From: Clostridia bacterium
Lineage (GTDB): Bacteria > Bacillota > Clostridia > Christensenellales > Aristaeellaceae
Direction of reading: 5' to 3'
NCBI GenBank assembly: GCA_030529995.1
Contig: JAUMVT010000001.1
Location: forward strand, 1 to 64,000
DNA length: 64,000 nucleotides
Positions 7,901 to 17,734 of the stretch are shown here, in pieces. Position numbers and translations under genes: made by a program. The notes under the pieces were generated by a model. It ran no database searches. It saw only the letters and a program-made list of their open reading frames with translations, and was not told where the DNA came from. Within the stretch, counting starts at the first letter, position 1. Every line of letters begins with the position of its first letter.

Positions 7901-9016
7901 ATGATTGATGCAAGAGTAAAAGCCTTGGCACATAATTTGATTTATCATTCCTTGAAGCTTCGACCCGGCGAAAAGGTTCTGATTGAAACCCGGGGCATTG
8001 ATGCACCCTTTGTGGGTGAACTGGTCAAGGAAGCCTATGCAGCCGGCGGTCTTCCGTTCGTAAATTTGAAACTGCCTGAGATTGATCGGCAGGTTGCGAT
8101 GCATTGTTCCGAAGAGCAGCTGAAGTTGATGTATAAGTGGGAAGAGGAACGCATGCTGGCCATGGATTGCTATATCGGTATCCGGCTGCCGGTGAACAGC
8201 TTCGAGGAAAATGGCGTTCCCTTTGAAAAAATGGAGCTGTACAACGCACTGTATGATCGCAAGCTGCTGATGGAAGTTCGCTGCCCTACGACACGCTGGG
8301 TTGTGCTGCGCTACCCGACTCCGGCCATGGCACAGGCTGCGCAGATGTCCACGGAAGAATTTGAAGATTTCTACTTCGGCGCCTGCTGCTTGGATTACGA
8401 CAAGATGTCTCGTGCCATGGATCCGCTGAAGGAACTGATGGATCGTACGGATAAGGTGCACCTGACGGCTCCCGGCACAGATATCACTTTTTCGATCAAA
8501 GGCATCGGTGGCGTGAAGTGCGACGGTGATTGCAATATTCCTGACGGTGAAGTTTATTCTGCTCCCGTGCGGGATTCTGTCAACGGATACATTACGTACA
8601 ACACCCCTTCCATGGTGGATGGGTTCTGCTTTGAAAACATTCACTTTGAATTCGAAAACGGTAAAATTGTGAAGGCAACTGCCAACGATACGGAAAGACT
8701 CAACGCAATTCTTGACACGGATGAAGGTGCACGTTATGTGGGTGAGTTTGCTATCGGCGTGAATCCGTATGTGAAGCGGGTCATGAATGAAACCCTGTTC
8801 GATGAGAAGATCATGGGCAGTTTTCACTTCACTCCCGGCAATTGCGTTATGGGATGCAACAATGGCAACCAGTCACAGATCCATTGGGACTTGGTACTGA
8901 TTCAAACGCCTGAGTGCGGTGGCGGTACCATCGAGTTTGACGGGGAAGTCATTCGGAAGGATGGCATGTTTATCCGTGAAGATTTGAAGGGACTGAATCC
9001 TGAGAACCTGAAGTAA
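7901..9016 (+). CDS. M29 family aminopeptidase (AmpS/AmpT-like)
   Basis: A 371-residue cytosolic metallo-aminopeptidase that removes N-terminal residues from peptides. The start (VKALAHNLIYHSLKLRPGEKVLIE), a central GTDITFSIKG stretch, the PDGEVYSAPV motif containing a metal-ligand glutamate, and the C-terminal NQSQIHWDLV motif containing the conserved HxD are characteristic of M29. The length is slightly below the usual ~410 residues. The ATG at 7901 is preceded by AGGAGAGAG. It follows the M24 gene by 20 bases and precedes the ABC importer, so imported peptides can be trimmed directly. Confidence 0.9.
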   Translation: MIDARVKALAHNLIYHSLKLRPGEKVLIETRGIDAPFVGELVKEAYAAGGLPFVNLKLPEIDRQVAMHCSEEQLKLMYKWEEERMLAMDCYIGIRLPVNSFEENGVPFEKMELYNALYDRKLLMEVRCPTTRWVVLRYPTPAMAQAAQMSTEEFEDFYFGACCLDYDKMSRAMDPLKELMDRTDKVHLTAPGTDITFSIKGIGGVKCDGDCNIPDGEVYSAPVRDSVNGYITYNTPSMVDGFCFENIHFEFENGKIVKATANDTERLNAILDTDEGARYVGEFAIGVNPYVKRVMNETLFDEKIMGSFHFTPGNCVMGCNNGNQSQIHWDLVLIQTPECGGGTIEFDGEVIRKDGMFIREDLKGLNPENLK

Positions 9017-9106
9017 GGATTCCCTTCTCTTTGGCGAGCGAACAGGAGAGGCTGATGGGTCCTGTTCTTCACCATCGAGCCCTTATACAGAATGGGAGAT
9101 GATCAA

Positions 9107-10024
9107 GTGGCAAGATATTTTGTCAAACGGCTGCTGATGGCGATTTTGACGCTGTGGCTGATTTTGACGGCAACATTTATTATGATGAAATCCATTCCCG
9201 GCGATCCCTTCGCCAATGAAAAAATGATCTTGCCTGAAATCCGTGCGAACATGGAGGCCAAATACGGCTTGGATAAACCCTTGTTCGAGCAATACATCAC
9301 CTATATGAATAACCTGCTGCACGGCGATTTCGGTATTTCCTTCAAATATAAGGGACGTTCTGTAAACGAAATCATTGCAACGGGGTTCCCGGTTTCGGCG
9401 GCGCTCGGACTGTCTGCCTGTGCGGTGGGTTTGGCATTGGGCATTATCTTTGGCATATTGGCCGCCGTGAAAAGAGGTAAGTGGCCGGATTACCTGGTCA
9501 TTATTATTTCTATTCTGGGGGTTTCCGTACCGGCGTTTGTCTTTGGCAGCCTGTTTCAGTATGTCTTTGCAGTTAAACTGAAATGGTTTCCCGTGGCCGG
9601 TTGGGGAACGTTTGCAGCGTTTGTGCTGCCAACCTTGGCACTGGGGCTGCGCATGATTGCCTATATTGCTCGTATGATGCGCACTTCCATGTTGGATGTT
9701 ATGTCCCAGGATTATATCAAAACCGCAAAAGCAAAGGGCTTGTCCGGTATGTCGATTATCTGGAAGCATGCTTTCCGCAATGCAGTGATGCCGATTATCA
9801 CGGTGTCCGGATCCATGATTGCCTCTACCATGGTAGGTTCCTTTGTTATGGAGAATATTTTCAACATACCGGGTATGGGAAAATATTTGGTTAATGCCGT
9901 GAAGGATAGCGACTATACCATGATCATGGGCATGACAGCGTTCTATGCCATCATTATGATTGTGACCATGCTCTTGGTGGACGTGGTGTACATGCTGGTT
10001 GATCCTCGGGTGAAAATGGATTAA
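9107..10024 (+). CDS. dppB: Peptide ABC transporter permease, DppB/OppB type
   Basis: A 305-residue inner permease of a di/oligopeptide importer. An N-terminal TM segment (RYFVKRLLMAILTLWLIL) is followed by an external stretch with the GDFG-type motif (LHGDFGISFKYKG), then five more TM segments. The cytoplasmic coupling motif appears as KTAKAKGLSGMSIIWKHAFRNA. I prefer the GTG at 9107 because GGGAG lies eight bases upstream. The ATG at 9092 overlaps that ribosome site. It forms a heterodimer with the permease encoded next. Confidence 0.94.
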   Translation: MARYFVKRLLMAILTLWLILTATFIMMKSIPGDPFANEKMILPEIRANMEAKYGLDKPLFEQYITYMNNLLHGDFGISFKYKGRSVNEIIATGFPVSAALGLSACAVGLALGIIFGILAAVKRGKWPDYLVIIISILGVSVPAFVFGSLFQYVFAVKLKWFPVAGWGTFAAFVLPTLALGLRMIAYIARMMRTSMLDVMSQDYIKTAKAKGLSGMSIIWKHAFRNAVMPIITVSGSMIASTMVGSFVMENIFNIPGMGKYLVNAVKDSDYTMIMGMTAFYAIIMIVTMLLVDVVYMLVDPRVKMD

Positions 10025-10038
10025 GGAGGTGCTTGAAC

Positions 10039-10968
10039 ATGACCAAGAAAACAGAACATGAAATTACTCGGCAAATGTTTGAGCAGCTTCCTGTGGATAC
10101 GGCAGCGACTACCAGTCAGCGTCCTTCAACGACCTTTTGGAAAGATGCCTGGAGGCGGCTTAAGAAGAACCATGTAGCCATGGCTTCTGTGGCAGTGCTG
10201 CTGCTGATTACACTCATGGCAATCTTTGCTCCCATGCTGTCTCCGTATGATTATGCTACTCAGGACATTTTTGCCGTAAATAAGGGACCTTCTGCGGAGC
10301 ACTGGTTTGGTACGGATACTTTGGGACGTGATATCTTTACCCGCTGCTGGATTGGTGCAAGAGTTTCACTGACCATTGCTTTGGTTGCTACGATTATCAA
10401 TGTGCTGATTGGCATCCTGTACGGCGGCGTTTCCGGCTACTTTGGCGGAAAGGTGGATTTGATCATGATGCGTGGTGTGGAAATCATCTACACCATTCCT
10501 GATTTGCTTTGGGTGATTCTGCTGATGGTCATTATGGGCTCCGGTTTGAATACCATCATCATTGCCATTGCCATTACGGGCTGGGGCTCCATGGCGAGAC
10601 TCGTGCGAGGTCAAATCCTCCAAATGAAGAGCTCGGAATATGTTATGGCCTCGCAGACACTGGGTGGCAGATTCAGCCATATCATTGCTAAGCACATGAT
10701 TCCCAACATTATGGGGCCTATCATCATTGACTTAACCTTTTCCATCCCCAGTGCTATTTTCACGGAGGCAACCTTGTCCTACTTGGGCATGGGCATTCCT
10801 GTACCGCTGGCAAGCTGGGGCACCTTGGCCAATGATGGGGCAAAGATGCTGCAGCTCTATCCGTATCAACTGTTCTTCCCTGCACTTTTAATTTCGCTGA
10901 CCATGCTTAGCTTTAACCTGCTGGGTGACGGTCTGCGGGATGCATTTGATCCCAAACTGCGCCATTAA
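10039..10968 (+). CDS. dppC: Peptide ABC transporter permease, DppC/OppC type
   Basis: A 309-residue partner permease. After a cytosolic N-terminus comes TM1 (VAMASVAVLLLITLMAIFAPML), then the periplasmic-side motif EHWFGTDTLGRDIFTRCWIGARVS, which is diagnostic of OppC/DppC, then five further TM segments. The coupling loop is ASQTLGGRFSHIIAKHMIPN. A strong AAGGAGGT precedes the ATG at 10039. It ends 13 bases before the ATPase gene. Confidence 0.95.
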   Translation: MTKKTEHEITRQMFEQLPVDTAATTSQRPSTTFWKDAWRRLKKNHVAMASVAVLLLITLMAIFAPMLSPYDYATQDIFAVNKGPSAEHWFGTDTLGRDIFTRCWIGARVSLTIALVATIINVLIGILYGGVSGYFGGKVDLIMMRGVEIIYTIPDLLWVILLMVIMGSGLNTIIIAIAITGWGSMARLVRGQILQMKSSEYVMASQTLGGRFSHIIAKHMIPNIMGPIIIDLTFSIPSAIFTEATLSYLGMGIPVPLASWGTLANDGAKMLQLYPYQLFFPALLISLTMLSFNLLGDGLRDAFDPKLRH

Positions 10969-10981
10969 GGAGGTGCGAATG

Positions 10982-12001
10982 ATGTCCGAAAAACAACCGT
11001 TGCTAAAAATTGATGAGCTTCGCATTTCCTTTAATACATACGCTGGCAAGGTGCAGGCGGTTCGAGGCGTCTCGTTGACCTTGCATGCAGGCGAAGTGTT
11101 GGCCATGGTGGGGGAAAGCGGATGCGGTAAGTCTGTAACGGCCCAGTCCATTCTGCAATTGAATCCTGTACCGCCAACGGTTGTGGAGGGCGGTTCCATT
11201 ACGCTGGAAGGCAAAGATCTGCTGAAATACTCGGATGCAGAAATGCGAAAAATCCGGGGGCATGAAATCAGCATGATTTTTCAGGATCCCATGACTTCAC
11301 TGAACCCGACCACTCGTGTGGGAAAGCAGATAACGGAAGCTATCCTGAAGCATCAAAAGGTAAGCCGGAAAGAGGCTTACAGCCGTGCAGTGGACATGCT
11401 GCGCATGGTGGGACTGTCCAATCCTGAACAGCGTATGCGTCAATATCCTCATGAATTTTCCGGCGGTATGCGACAGCGAGCCATGATCGCCATGGCATTG
11501 GTGTGCAATCCGAAAATCCTGATTGCCGATGAGCCAACCACGGCACTGGACGTGACCATACAGAGCCAGATTGTGGATTTGCTGCTGGATCTGCGACAAA
11601 AGCTGGGTACGGCTATTTTGATTATTACCCATGACATGGGCGTTGTGGCAGATATCGCAGATCGGGTGGCGGTGATGTATGCCGGCGTGGTAGTGGAGCA
11701 AGGCAGTGTCCGGGATTTGTTCTATCACCCAAGGCACCCGTATACATGGGGATTGCTGGATTCCATTCCTAAGCTGGATCACAGCGATGAACCTTTGATT
11801 CCTATTCAGGGTACGCCGCCTGACTTGCTGAATCCGCCCAAGGGCTGTCCTTTTGCCGCACGGTGCGATTACTGCATGGCCGTATGCCATGACCATTTGC
11901 CGGAAGAAACGGAAGCAGGGGAAGGACATACGGTTCGCTGCTGGCTTCAGCATGAATTTGCACCTCACGTGAACAATCGCTTTGAACGGGAGGATAAATA
12001 A
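10982..12001 (+). CDS. dppD: Peptide ABC transporter ATP-binding protein, DppD/OppD type
   Basis: A 339-residue ATPase of the peptide importer. It has Walker [11 protein letters not shown], a Q-loop in [13 protein letters not shown], the signature [16 protein letters not shown], Walker [13 protein letters not shown] and the switch histidine in [12 protein letters not shown]. The C-terminal extension carries [17 protein letters not shown], a cysteine-rich segment like the Fe-S-binding region of the OppD/DppD family. AAGGAGGT lies eight bases before the ATG at 10982. The adjacent ATG at 10979 is also possible. Confidence 0.95.
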   Translation: MSEKQPLLKIDELRISFNTYAGKVQAVRGVSLTLHAGEVLAMVGESGCGKSVTAQSILQLNPVPPTVVEGGSITLEGKDLLKYSDAEMRKIRGHEISMIFQDPMTSLNPTTRVGKQITEAILKHQKVSRKEAYSRAVDMLRMVGLSNPEQRMRQYPHEFSGGMRQRAMIAMALVCNPKILIADEPTTALDVTIQSQIVDLLLDLRQKLGTAILIITHDMGVVADIADRVAVMYAGVVVEQGSVRDLFYHPRHPYTWGLLDSIPKLDHSDEPLIPIQGTPPDLLNPPKGCPFAARCDYCMAVCHDHLPEETEAGEGHTVRCWLQHEFAPHVNNRFEREDK

Positions 12002-12994
12002 ATGCTGCTGGAAGTAAAGAATTTGAAAAAGTATTTTCCCGTGGGACACAAGCAGATACTTCGTGCGGTAGATGATGTTTCCTTCTTTGTGGAAGAGGGA
12101 GAAACGGTCGGTCTGGTGGGCGAAAGCGGCTGCGGTAAGACGACGCTTGGCAGAACTCTCATTGGTCTGTACAAGCCGACGGACGGACAAGTGCTCTTTC
12201 AGGGGAAAGATATTACCCGGCTAAACCGAAAAGAGGCCTTTGCGCTGACCAAGGACATGCAGATGATCTTCCAGGATCCCTATGCGTCCTTGAATCCCCG
12301 CATGACGGTGGCGGATATTATTGCCGAAGGGCTTGACCTGCACAAAATGTATCGTGGCGCAGCGCGACAAAAGCGTATTTACGAGCTGCTCCAGCTGGTT
12401 GGTATGCTGCCGGAGCAAGCAAACCGGTTCCCTCATGAGTTCTCCGGCGGTCAGCGCCAACGGGTAGGCATTGCTCGTGCTCTTGCTGTGGAACCTAAGC
12501 TGATTATTTGCGATGAACCCATTTCCGCTCTGGATGTGTCGATTCAGGCACAGGTAATCAACCTGTTGCACGATTTGCAGAAGGAACTTCACCTGACATA
12601 TTTGTTCATTGCACACGATCTTGCCATGGTGGAGCACATTTCCAACCGCATCGGAGTTATGTATTTGGGCTCCATGATGGAATTTGCCCCTTCCCATGAG
12701 TTGATGCAGCATCCCATGCATCCATACACTTGTGCACTCTTGTCTGCAGTGCCTTTTGCAGATCCTGATGCCTCTCGGGCACGTCCCCGCATCAAACTGC
12801 AAGGGGATGTACCGAGCCCCGTGTCGATTATGCAGGGCTGCAAATTTCAAACCAGATGCCCTTACTGCACAGAAGCATGCAAGAAAACCATGCCGCCTAT
12901 GCGGGAAGTAACGCCTGGGCATTTTGTGGCATGTTACCATGATGAAGCATTGCAAGTGACTCAGACAGAAAGGAAGGATACACATGCATGCTGA
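12002..12994 (+). CDS. dppF: Peptide ABC transporter ATP-binding protein, DppF/OppF type
   Basis: A 330-residue second ATPase forming a heterodimer with the preceding product. It has Walker [14 protein letters not shown], signature [16 protein letters not shown], Walker [13 protein letters not shown] and H-loop [12 protein letters not shown]. The C-terminal cysteine motif is [17 protein letters not shown]. It starts on the base after the dppD stop codon, with GGGAGGAT as ribosome site, so the two subunits are translationally coupled. It overlaps the next gene by 11 bases. Confidence 0.95.
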   Translation: MLLEVKNLKKYFPVGHKQILRAVDDVSFFVEEGETVGLVGESGCGKTTLGRTLIGLYKPTDGQVLFQGKDITRLNRKEAFALTKDMQMIFQDPYASLNPRMTVADIIAEGLDLHKMYRGAARQKRIYELLQLVGMLPEQANRFPHEFSGGQRQRVGIARALAVEPKLIICDEPISALDVSIQAQVINLLHDLQKELHLTYLFIAHDLAMVEHISNRIGVMYLGSMMEFAPSHELMQHPMHPYTCALLSAVPFADPDASRARPRIKLQGDVPSPVSIMQGCKFQTRCPYCTEACKKTMPPMREVTPGHFVACYHDEALQVTQTERKDTHAC

Positions 12995-14228
12995 TGTTTT
13001 TGTCAGCCGCAGAAAAGCCCTTGAGGAACAACTGCCGGATCAATCACTGACTTTTCTTTTTGCAGGGATTGCCAAGCAAAAAACGCTGGACATGGATTAT
13101 CCTTTTTGTGTCAATCGCAATTATTATTACATGACCGGCTTTGATAAACCGAATCAGTTCCTGATGATTACCAAGCTGGATGGCTCTGTAAAAGAATGGC
13201 TGTTTTTTGATAGGCCTGATCCCTATCTGGAACGCTACTTCGGCAAGATGGCCGATAAGGATGACGTGCTGGCAAAAAGCGGCGTTCATGCAGCAGAGTA
13301 TCTGGATCGCTTCGATTGGGAAATCGGACGACTCCTTTCCAGAAATAACTTTGAGCATGTGCTTTTCGATTTCCATAAACGGGAACTGGATACGGTTCGC
13401 TATCCGGAAAACGACATGTGCCAGCGTATTACGGATGCCTATCCTAACCTGCAGGTTGGTTCCATCACCAAAACAGTGAACAACTTGCGTCGATTCAAAA
13501 GTCAGGATGAACTGGACTGCATGCGGAAGGCCATTGACATTACTGCCAAGGGCATTGCTGCCATCATGGATCATCTCCGCGATGGGGTCAATGAAATGGA
13601 GCTGGAGGCTCATTTCGACTTCGCTCTTAAAATGAACGGTGCCAAAGATGTGGCATTTGATTCCATTATTGCCGGAGGGAAGAACTCCAATGTTCTTCAT
13701 TATTCGGATAATAACCAAGTTGTGCACAATGGTGAAGTTGTACTGCTTGACCTCGGGGCTGAATTTGGTTACTATGCAGCGGACATCAGCCGGACATTGC
13801 CGGTAAACGGCCATTTCACCGACTTGCAAAAGACGGTATACAATGCAGTGCTGTATGGTCAGCAGAAAGTCTTTGCATTCCTTGCCCCCGGCAAACCGGT
13901 AGAAGATACCTTGCGCATCGCTCGCGAGGCCATTGGCGAGAAGCTGATGGAGGCTGGCCTCATCAAGCAAATGGATGAGATGACCAGAATCCTTCCGCAC
14001 GGCGTAAGCCACTATGTTGGACTGGACTGCCACGATGTAGGCGACCGGGAGCTCTTGGCTCCAGGCATGGTGGTGACCATGGAGCCGGGTGCGTATTTCC
14101 CGGAATTGGGCTTTGGTGTACGCATTGAGGATGATGTGCTCATTACGGAAAACGGAGCTGAGTATCTGTCGAACCAGATTCCGAGAACCGTTGAGGAAAT
14201 TGAAGCGTACATGGCAGCCCACAAGTGA
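12984..14228 (+). CDS. M24 family Xaa-Pro aminopeptidase (PepP-like)
   Basis: A 414-residue aminopeptidase P-type enzyme that removes an N-terminal residue preceding proline. The N-terminal AMP_N domain contains [17 protein letters not shown]. The catalytic ligands are placed at about D256 (LLDLGAEFG), D267 (AADISRT), H343 ([13 protein letters not shown]), E367 (TMEPGAYF) and E382 (RIEDDVLIT), all in the classical PepP arrangement. The ATG at 12984 follows AAAGGAAGG and overlaps the end of dppF by 11 bases. It likely lets the cell use proline-containing peptides taken up by the importer. Confidence 0.94.
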   Translation: MHADVFVSRRKALEEQLPDQSLTFLFAGIAKQKTLDMDYPFCVNRNYYYMTGFDKPNQFLMITKLDGSVKEWLFFDRPDPYLERYFGKMADKDDVLAKSGVHAAEYLDRFDWEIGRLLSRNNFEHVLFDFHKRELDTVRYPENDMCQRITDAYPNLQVGSITKTVNNLRRFKSQDELDCMRKAIDITAKGIAAIMDHLRDGVNEMELEAHFDFALKMNGAKDVAFDSIIAGGKNSNVLHYSDNNQVVHNGEVVLLDLGAEFGYYAADISRTLPVNGHFTDLQKTVYNAVLYGQQKVFAFLAPGKPVEDTLRIAREAIGEKLMEAGLIKQMDEMTRILPHGVSHYVGLDCHDVGDRELLAPGMVVTMEPGAYFPELGFGVRIEDDVLITENGAEYLSNQIPRTVEEIEAYMAAHK

Positions 14229-14283
14229 TGGTTCCCTGTTCTTACAGGATTCCATAATTCATTTAGGAAAGGATGTTACCCCA

Positions 14284-15918
14284 ATGAAAAAGATCTTGGC
14301 ATTGGCTTTGGCGGCAGTTATGACGTTTTCCTGTGCAGCAGTCATGGCTGAGGACGCACCCGAACTGGCTGATGAGCAGGTATTGAATGTTTCCCTGCCC
14401 GTCGACCTGACGGATATTAACCCCCTGACCGAGTCCACGGAAGAGGGCAGCAGCGTGCTGATGACCTGCATGGAAACCTTGGTTCGTCAGGGTGAGCATG
14501 GCGCAATTGAAATGGGCAGCGGTCTGGCTGAAAGCTATGAAATCAGCGACGATGGCCTGGTGTACACCTTCCATCTTCGTGATGCGAAGTTCTCCAATGG
14601 TGAAACCATTACCGCGCAGGATTTCGAGTATACCTGGAAGAAGGTTCTTGCACCTGAAACGGCTTCTGAGTATGCTTACATGCTGTACCCCATTGCAGGT
14701 GCTGAAGACTATAACACCAGCAAGGGCTCGGCGGATGATGTGGCTGTAACGGCGCTGGACGAGAAGACCCTTCAGGTGACGCTGACCAGCCGCACGGACT
14801 ATTTCCTGTCCTCTTTGGTAATTCCTCAGTTCTCTGTCATTCCTGCTCACTACGATGAGGAATGCGGCGACAAGTTCTTCATGGATGTGGATCACATGGT
14901 TTCCAGTGGCCCTTTCATGATGACGGAGTGGGTGACTTCTCAGTCCATCACCGTGGAAAAGAACCCCTATTACTGGGATGCCGAGCATGTGTATCTGGAC
15001 AAGATTGTGTTCAACATGGCAACGGAAACCAGCACAATCGTGAATATGTACAACAGCGACATGCTGGATGTTATGCTCGTGCAGGCTGACTATCTGGACA
15101 TGTATCGCAATGAGCCCGGCTTCGTTTCCGTGACGGAGCCCGTGACCGAGTACGTCATGTTCAATTTCAAGAATGAGTACTTTGCCAATGTGCACATCCG
15201 TCGCGCTTTCTCCATGGCACTGAACCGGGTCTCTTACATGAATGACTTCATGCGCACCGGCTCTACGCCTGCTTACGGCTATGTGCCCGGCTCGATCACC
15301 GGCGTAGGCGGCACAGACTTCCGTGACAACAACGGCGACCTTTACACGGACTGCGGAAACGGCAGCACGGCTGAGGACGCAGTTGCTGAACTGAACACCG
15401 GCCTGGCTGAACTGGGCAAGACGGTGGACGAGTTCAACGCAATCGGCCTGAGCCTGGTTATCGGTCAGGGCGACAACAACCTGAAGACGGCACAGGTGTT
15501 CCAGCAGTACTGGAAGACGGTGCTGGGCGTAGATGTAGAAATCAAGTCCCTCCAGTATTCACTGCGTCAGGAAGAATACAAGTCCGAAGCCTTCACCATC
15601 GGTAAGGAAGGCTGGGGTGCTGACTACAATGATCCGCTGTCCTTCTTGGATCTGTTTGTGTCCGACAGCCCCTACAACAAGAGCGGCTACAACAGTGCCG
15701 AGTACGATGCCTTGATTGAAAAGGCTGCAACGCTGTCCGGGGATGAACGGCTGGCTGTGCTCCAGGATGCTGAGAAGCTGCTGATTGAGCAGGATATGGT
15801 GATTGCACCTACCTTCTTCCAGACCCGTTCCTGGGTGTCCAAGGAAAATGTGAAGGGCATCCTGCGTAATGGCTGCGGACTCCGTGTTGATTACAAGTCT
15901 GCTTACATTGCAAAGTAA
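14284..15918 (+). CDS. Peptide ABC transporter substrate-binding protein (SBP family 5)
   Basis: A 544-residue extracellular binding protein that captures peptides for the DppBCDF importer. A signal peptide covers residues 1-22 and the mature protein begins near EDAPELADEQVLNV. The family 5 signature is seen as GLAESYEISDDGLVYTFHL followed by RDAKFSNGETITAQDFEYTW. There is a cysteine at residue 17 (TFSCAA), but the three preceding residues do not make a standard lipobox, and AVMA/ED is a good signal peptidase I site. How it is held at the surface is therefore unclear. The ATG at 14284 is chosen for the signal peptide. The longer in-frame reading from 14089 overlaps the upstream gene. Confidence 0.93.
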   Translation: MKKILALALAAVMTFSCAAVMAEDAPELADEQVLNVSLPVDLTDINPLTESTEEGSSVLMTCMETLVRQGEHGAIEMGSGLAESYEISDDGLVYTFHLRDAKFSNGETITAQDFEYTWKKVLAPETASEYAYMLYPIAGAEDYNTSKGSADDVAVTALDEKTLQVTLTSRTDYFLSSLVIPQFSVIPAHYDEECGDKFFMDVDHMVSSGPFMMTEWVTSQSITVEKNPYYWDAEHVYLDKIVFNMATETSTIVNMYNSDMLDVMLVQADYLDMYRNEPGFVSVTEPVTEYVMFNFKNEYFANVHIRRAFSMALNRVSYMNDFMRTGSTPAYGYVPGSITGVGGTDFRDNNGDLYTDCGNGSTAEDAVAELNTGLAELGKTVDEFNAIGLSLVIGQGDNNLKTAQVFQQYWKTVLGVDVEIKSLQYSLRQEEYKSEAFTIGKEGWGADYNDPLSFLDLFVSDSPYNKSGYNSAEYDALIEKAATLSGDERLAVLQDAEKLLIEQDMVIAPTFFQTRSWVSKENVKGILRNGCGLRVDYKSAYIAK

Positions 15919-15938
15919 TGTAACCGGTTATTGCACGA

Positions 15939-15977
15939 GGAGAATCGCTTGGCTCGAGCGGTTCTCCTTTTCCTTTT
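15939..15977 (+). terminator. Intrinsic terminator closing the peptide operon
   Basis: GGAGAATCGCT and AGCGGTTCTCC form an 11-bp stem with one G-T pair, followed by a T-rich tract. Confidence 0.88.
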
Positions 15978-16012
15978 TACACAAACACCCCGATTTGCCC
16001 GGCAAATGATGC

Positions 16013-16041
16013 TTGCAATGCGGCTCTGTTCGCTTTATAAT
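16013..16041 (+). promoter_or_regulatory. Promoter of the DegV-family gene
   Basis: TTGCAA at 16013-16018 and TATAAT at 16036-16041 are 17 bases apart. Confidence 0.75.
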
Positions 16042-16104
16042 GCCTACCATGGGTCTTTTACCGTGGCCTGGGGCTAACGGGAGTGAATGGAGGAAGCTGA
16101 GCGG

Positions 16105-16953
16105 ATGAACGTCAAGGTGATTGCTGACAGCACATGCGATCTTTCCAAGGACTTGGTGGCAAAATACGATATTGAAATCACACCTCTTTCTGTTGCTTTG
16201 GGGGATAATTATCTGAAGGATGGCATGGAGATCAAGCCGGAAGATATTTATGATTATGTGGGCAAGTCCGGTAAGCTGCCCAAAACCAGCGCAGTGAATG
16301 TAGAGGAATACCGCCGGGTTTACAAGCAATGGACGGAAAAGGGCTATGCCGTGGTGCAGGTGTGCATCAGCAGTCTGTTTTCTGCCTGCTATGCTAATGC
16401 CTGCAAGGCTGCGGAAGGCATGGACAACGTGTTTGTCGTGGACAGCAGAAATCTGTCTACCGGTCAGGGCTTGGTCACCCTTCATGCGGCGGAAATGGCG
16501 GCGGCAGGAAAGTCTGCGGAGGAGATTTATCTCAGCTGCAAGGACATGGTGCCTCGGGTGGAAGCCAGCTTTGTCATTGATACCTTGGAGTACCTTTACA
16601 AAGGCGGACGGTGCAATGCGCTGTCCATGTTCGGTGCGAATCTGCTGCACCTGAAGCCCTGCATCGAGGTCAAGGATGGTGCCATGCTGCCTGGAGAAAA
16701 ATTCCGCGGCCGCATCGGTAAGGTCATGCTGGACTATGTGGAAGATCGGCTGAAGAACCGGCAGGATATTGATACCCACCGGATTTTCATTACCCATACC
16801 AAGTGCAAGCCGGAGGACGTGGAAGCCGTGCGCTGCAAGATTCGTGAAATCGTGCCCGACTTTGAGGAAATCCTTGAAACGGATGCTGGGTCTACCGTCA
16901 CCACCCACTGCGGACCGGGAACACTGGGCATTTTGTTCGTGCGGAAAGCCTAA
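16105..16953 (+). CDS. DegV family fatty acid-binding protein (FakB-like)
   Basis: A 282-residue DegV/FakB protein. FakB proteins bind a fatty acid and present it to the kinase FakA for phosphorylation, feeding phospholipid synthesis. The N-terminal signature VIADSTCDLS and the TSAVNVEEY stretch, which in this family contacts the fatty acid carboxylate, are present, as is RISS-like CISSLFSACY. The ATG at 16105 has GGAGG ten bases before it. An ATG at 16087 is in frame but overlaps the ribosome site. The gene is monocistronic between its own promoter and terminator. A FakA homologue lies about 18.6 kb away at 34668. Binding specificity cannot be read by eye. Confidence 0.92.
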   Translation: MNVKVIADSTCDLSKDLVAKYDIEITPLSVALGDNYLKDGMEIKPEDIYDYVGKSGKLPKTSAVNVEEYRRVYKQWTEKGYAVVQVCISSLFSACYANACKAAEGMDNVFVVDSRNLSTGQGLVTLHAAEMAAAGKSAEEIYLSCKDMVPRVEASFVIDTLEYLYKGGRCNALSMFGANLLHLKPCIEVKDGAMLPGEKFRGRIGKVMLDYVEDRLKNRQDIDTHRIFITHTKCKPEDVEAVRCKIREIVPDFEEILETDAGSTVTTHCGPGTLGILFVRKA

Positions 16954-16971
16954 CGGAAAGTAAATAAGCAG

Positions 16972-17015
16972 CACCTCGGCATTCTTTTTTGATGAAAGGA
17001 GTGCCGAGGTGTTTT
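16972..17015 (+). terminator. Intrinsic terminator after the DegV-family gene
   Basis: CACCTCGGCATTC pairs with GAGTGCCGAGGTG, followed by TTTT. This gives a long stable stem directly behind the gene. Confidence 0.88.
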
Positions 17016-17084
17016 GAAAAAAACAGAGCTTGCCGGCGTGCGGATCAGGCAAATGACAGGCCATGACTTCCAATTTCGTTTCAG

Positions 17085-17113
17085 TTGCCAAGCGGATGAA
17101 AATCTGCTATACT
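17085..17113 (+). promoter_or_regulatory. Promoter of the Asp23-AmaP cluster
   Basis: TTGCCA at 17085-17090 and TATACT at 17108-17113 are separated by 17 bases, just upstream of a strong AAAAGGAGG ribosome site. Confidence 0.75.
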
Positions 17114-17145
17114 AGGGTGGAATCCCAAAAGGAGGTCTTGTTGAA

Positions 17146-17691
17146 ATGGCTGCAAAGAAAGATACCTTGCCCATGAACATGGAGCAGGATACGGAACCGA
17201 CCAATAATATCACCTATGCCAATGAGGTGGTGTCCATCATTGCAGGCCTTGCTGCTGCTGAAGTAGAAGGCATTGCCGGCATGTGCAATGTTTCCGGCAG
17301 CATCCTGAGCAAGAATCGCAATATTACCAAGGGCGTCAAGGTAGAAATCGGCACGGAAGAAGCCAGTGTTGATTTGTACATCATTGTAGAATACGGCACG
17401 CCGATTCAGAAGGCTGCACAGGATGCGCAGGAGAGTGTCCGCAAGGCCATCGAGTCCATGACCGGGCTCCATGTGGTACGGGTGGATGTACATGTGCAGG
17501 GCGTCAGCTTCGAAAAGGAGAACAAGACGGCATTGGAAGCCGGCAAGGACACGGCTGCCCTTGCTGCACCGGAAGCTCCCAAGGTAGAAGCGAAGACGGA
17601 AGAACCGGAAGCCCCTAAGACGGAGGAAGCACCGAAGGCCGAAGATGCTCCTCAGGAAGCGGCAGACGATGCGGAGGAGCCTCAGGCCTAA
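17146..17691 (+). CDS. Asp23/Gls24 family envelope stress protein with acidic tail
   Basis: A 181-residue protein. Residues about 20-125 form the Asp23 domain (ISYANEVVSIIAGL-type start, EGIAGMCNVSG, VEIGTEEASVDLYIIVEYG, VVRVDVHVQGV). Asp23-family proteins are abundant cell-envelope-associated proteins anchored by AmaP in staphylococci. The last ~55 residues are an Ala/Pro/Glu/Lys-rich tail with repeated EAPK units, not part of the core domain and probably disordered. The ATG at 17146 follows AAAAGGAGGT. It heads a cluster with AmaP and DUF2273 and has its own promoter. A tail-less relative is encoded at 34226. Confidence 0.9.
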   Translation: MAAKKDTLPMNMEQDTEPTNNITYANEVVSIIAGLAAAEVEGIAGMCNVSGSILSKNRNITKGVKVEIGTEEASVDLYIIVEYGTPIQKAAQDAQESVRKAIESMTGLHVVRVDVHVQGVSFEKENKTALEAGKDTAALAAPEAPKVEAKTEEPEAPKTEEAPKAEDAPQEAADDAEEPQA

Positions 17692-17734
17692 GGCAAAGGA
17701 ACGATGCACCGCATGGTGAAGGGAGGCATCGCTG

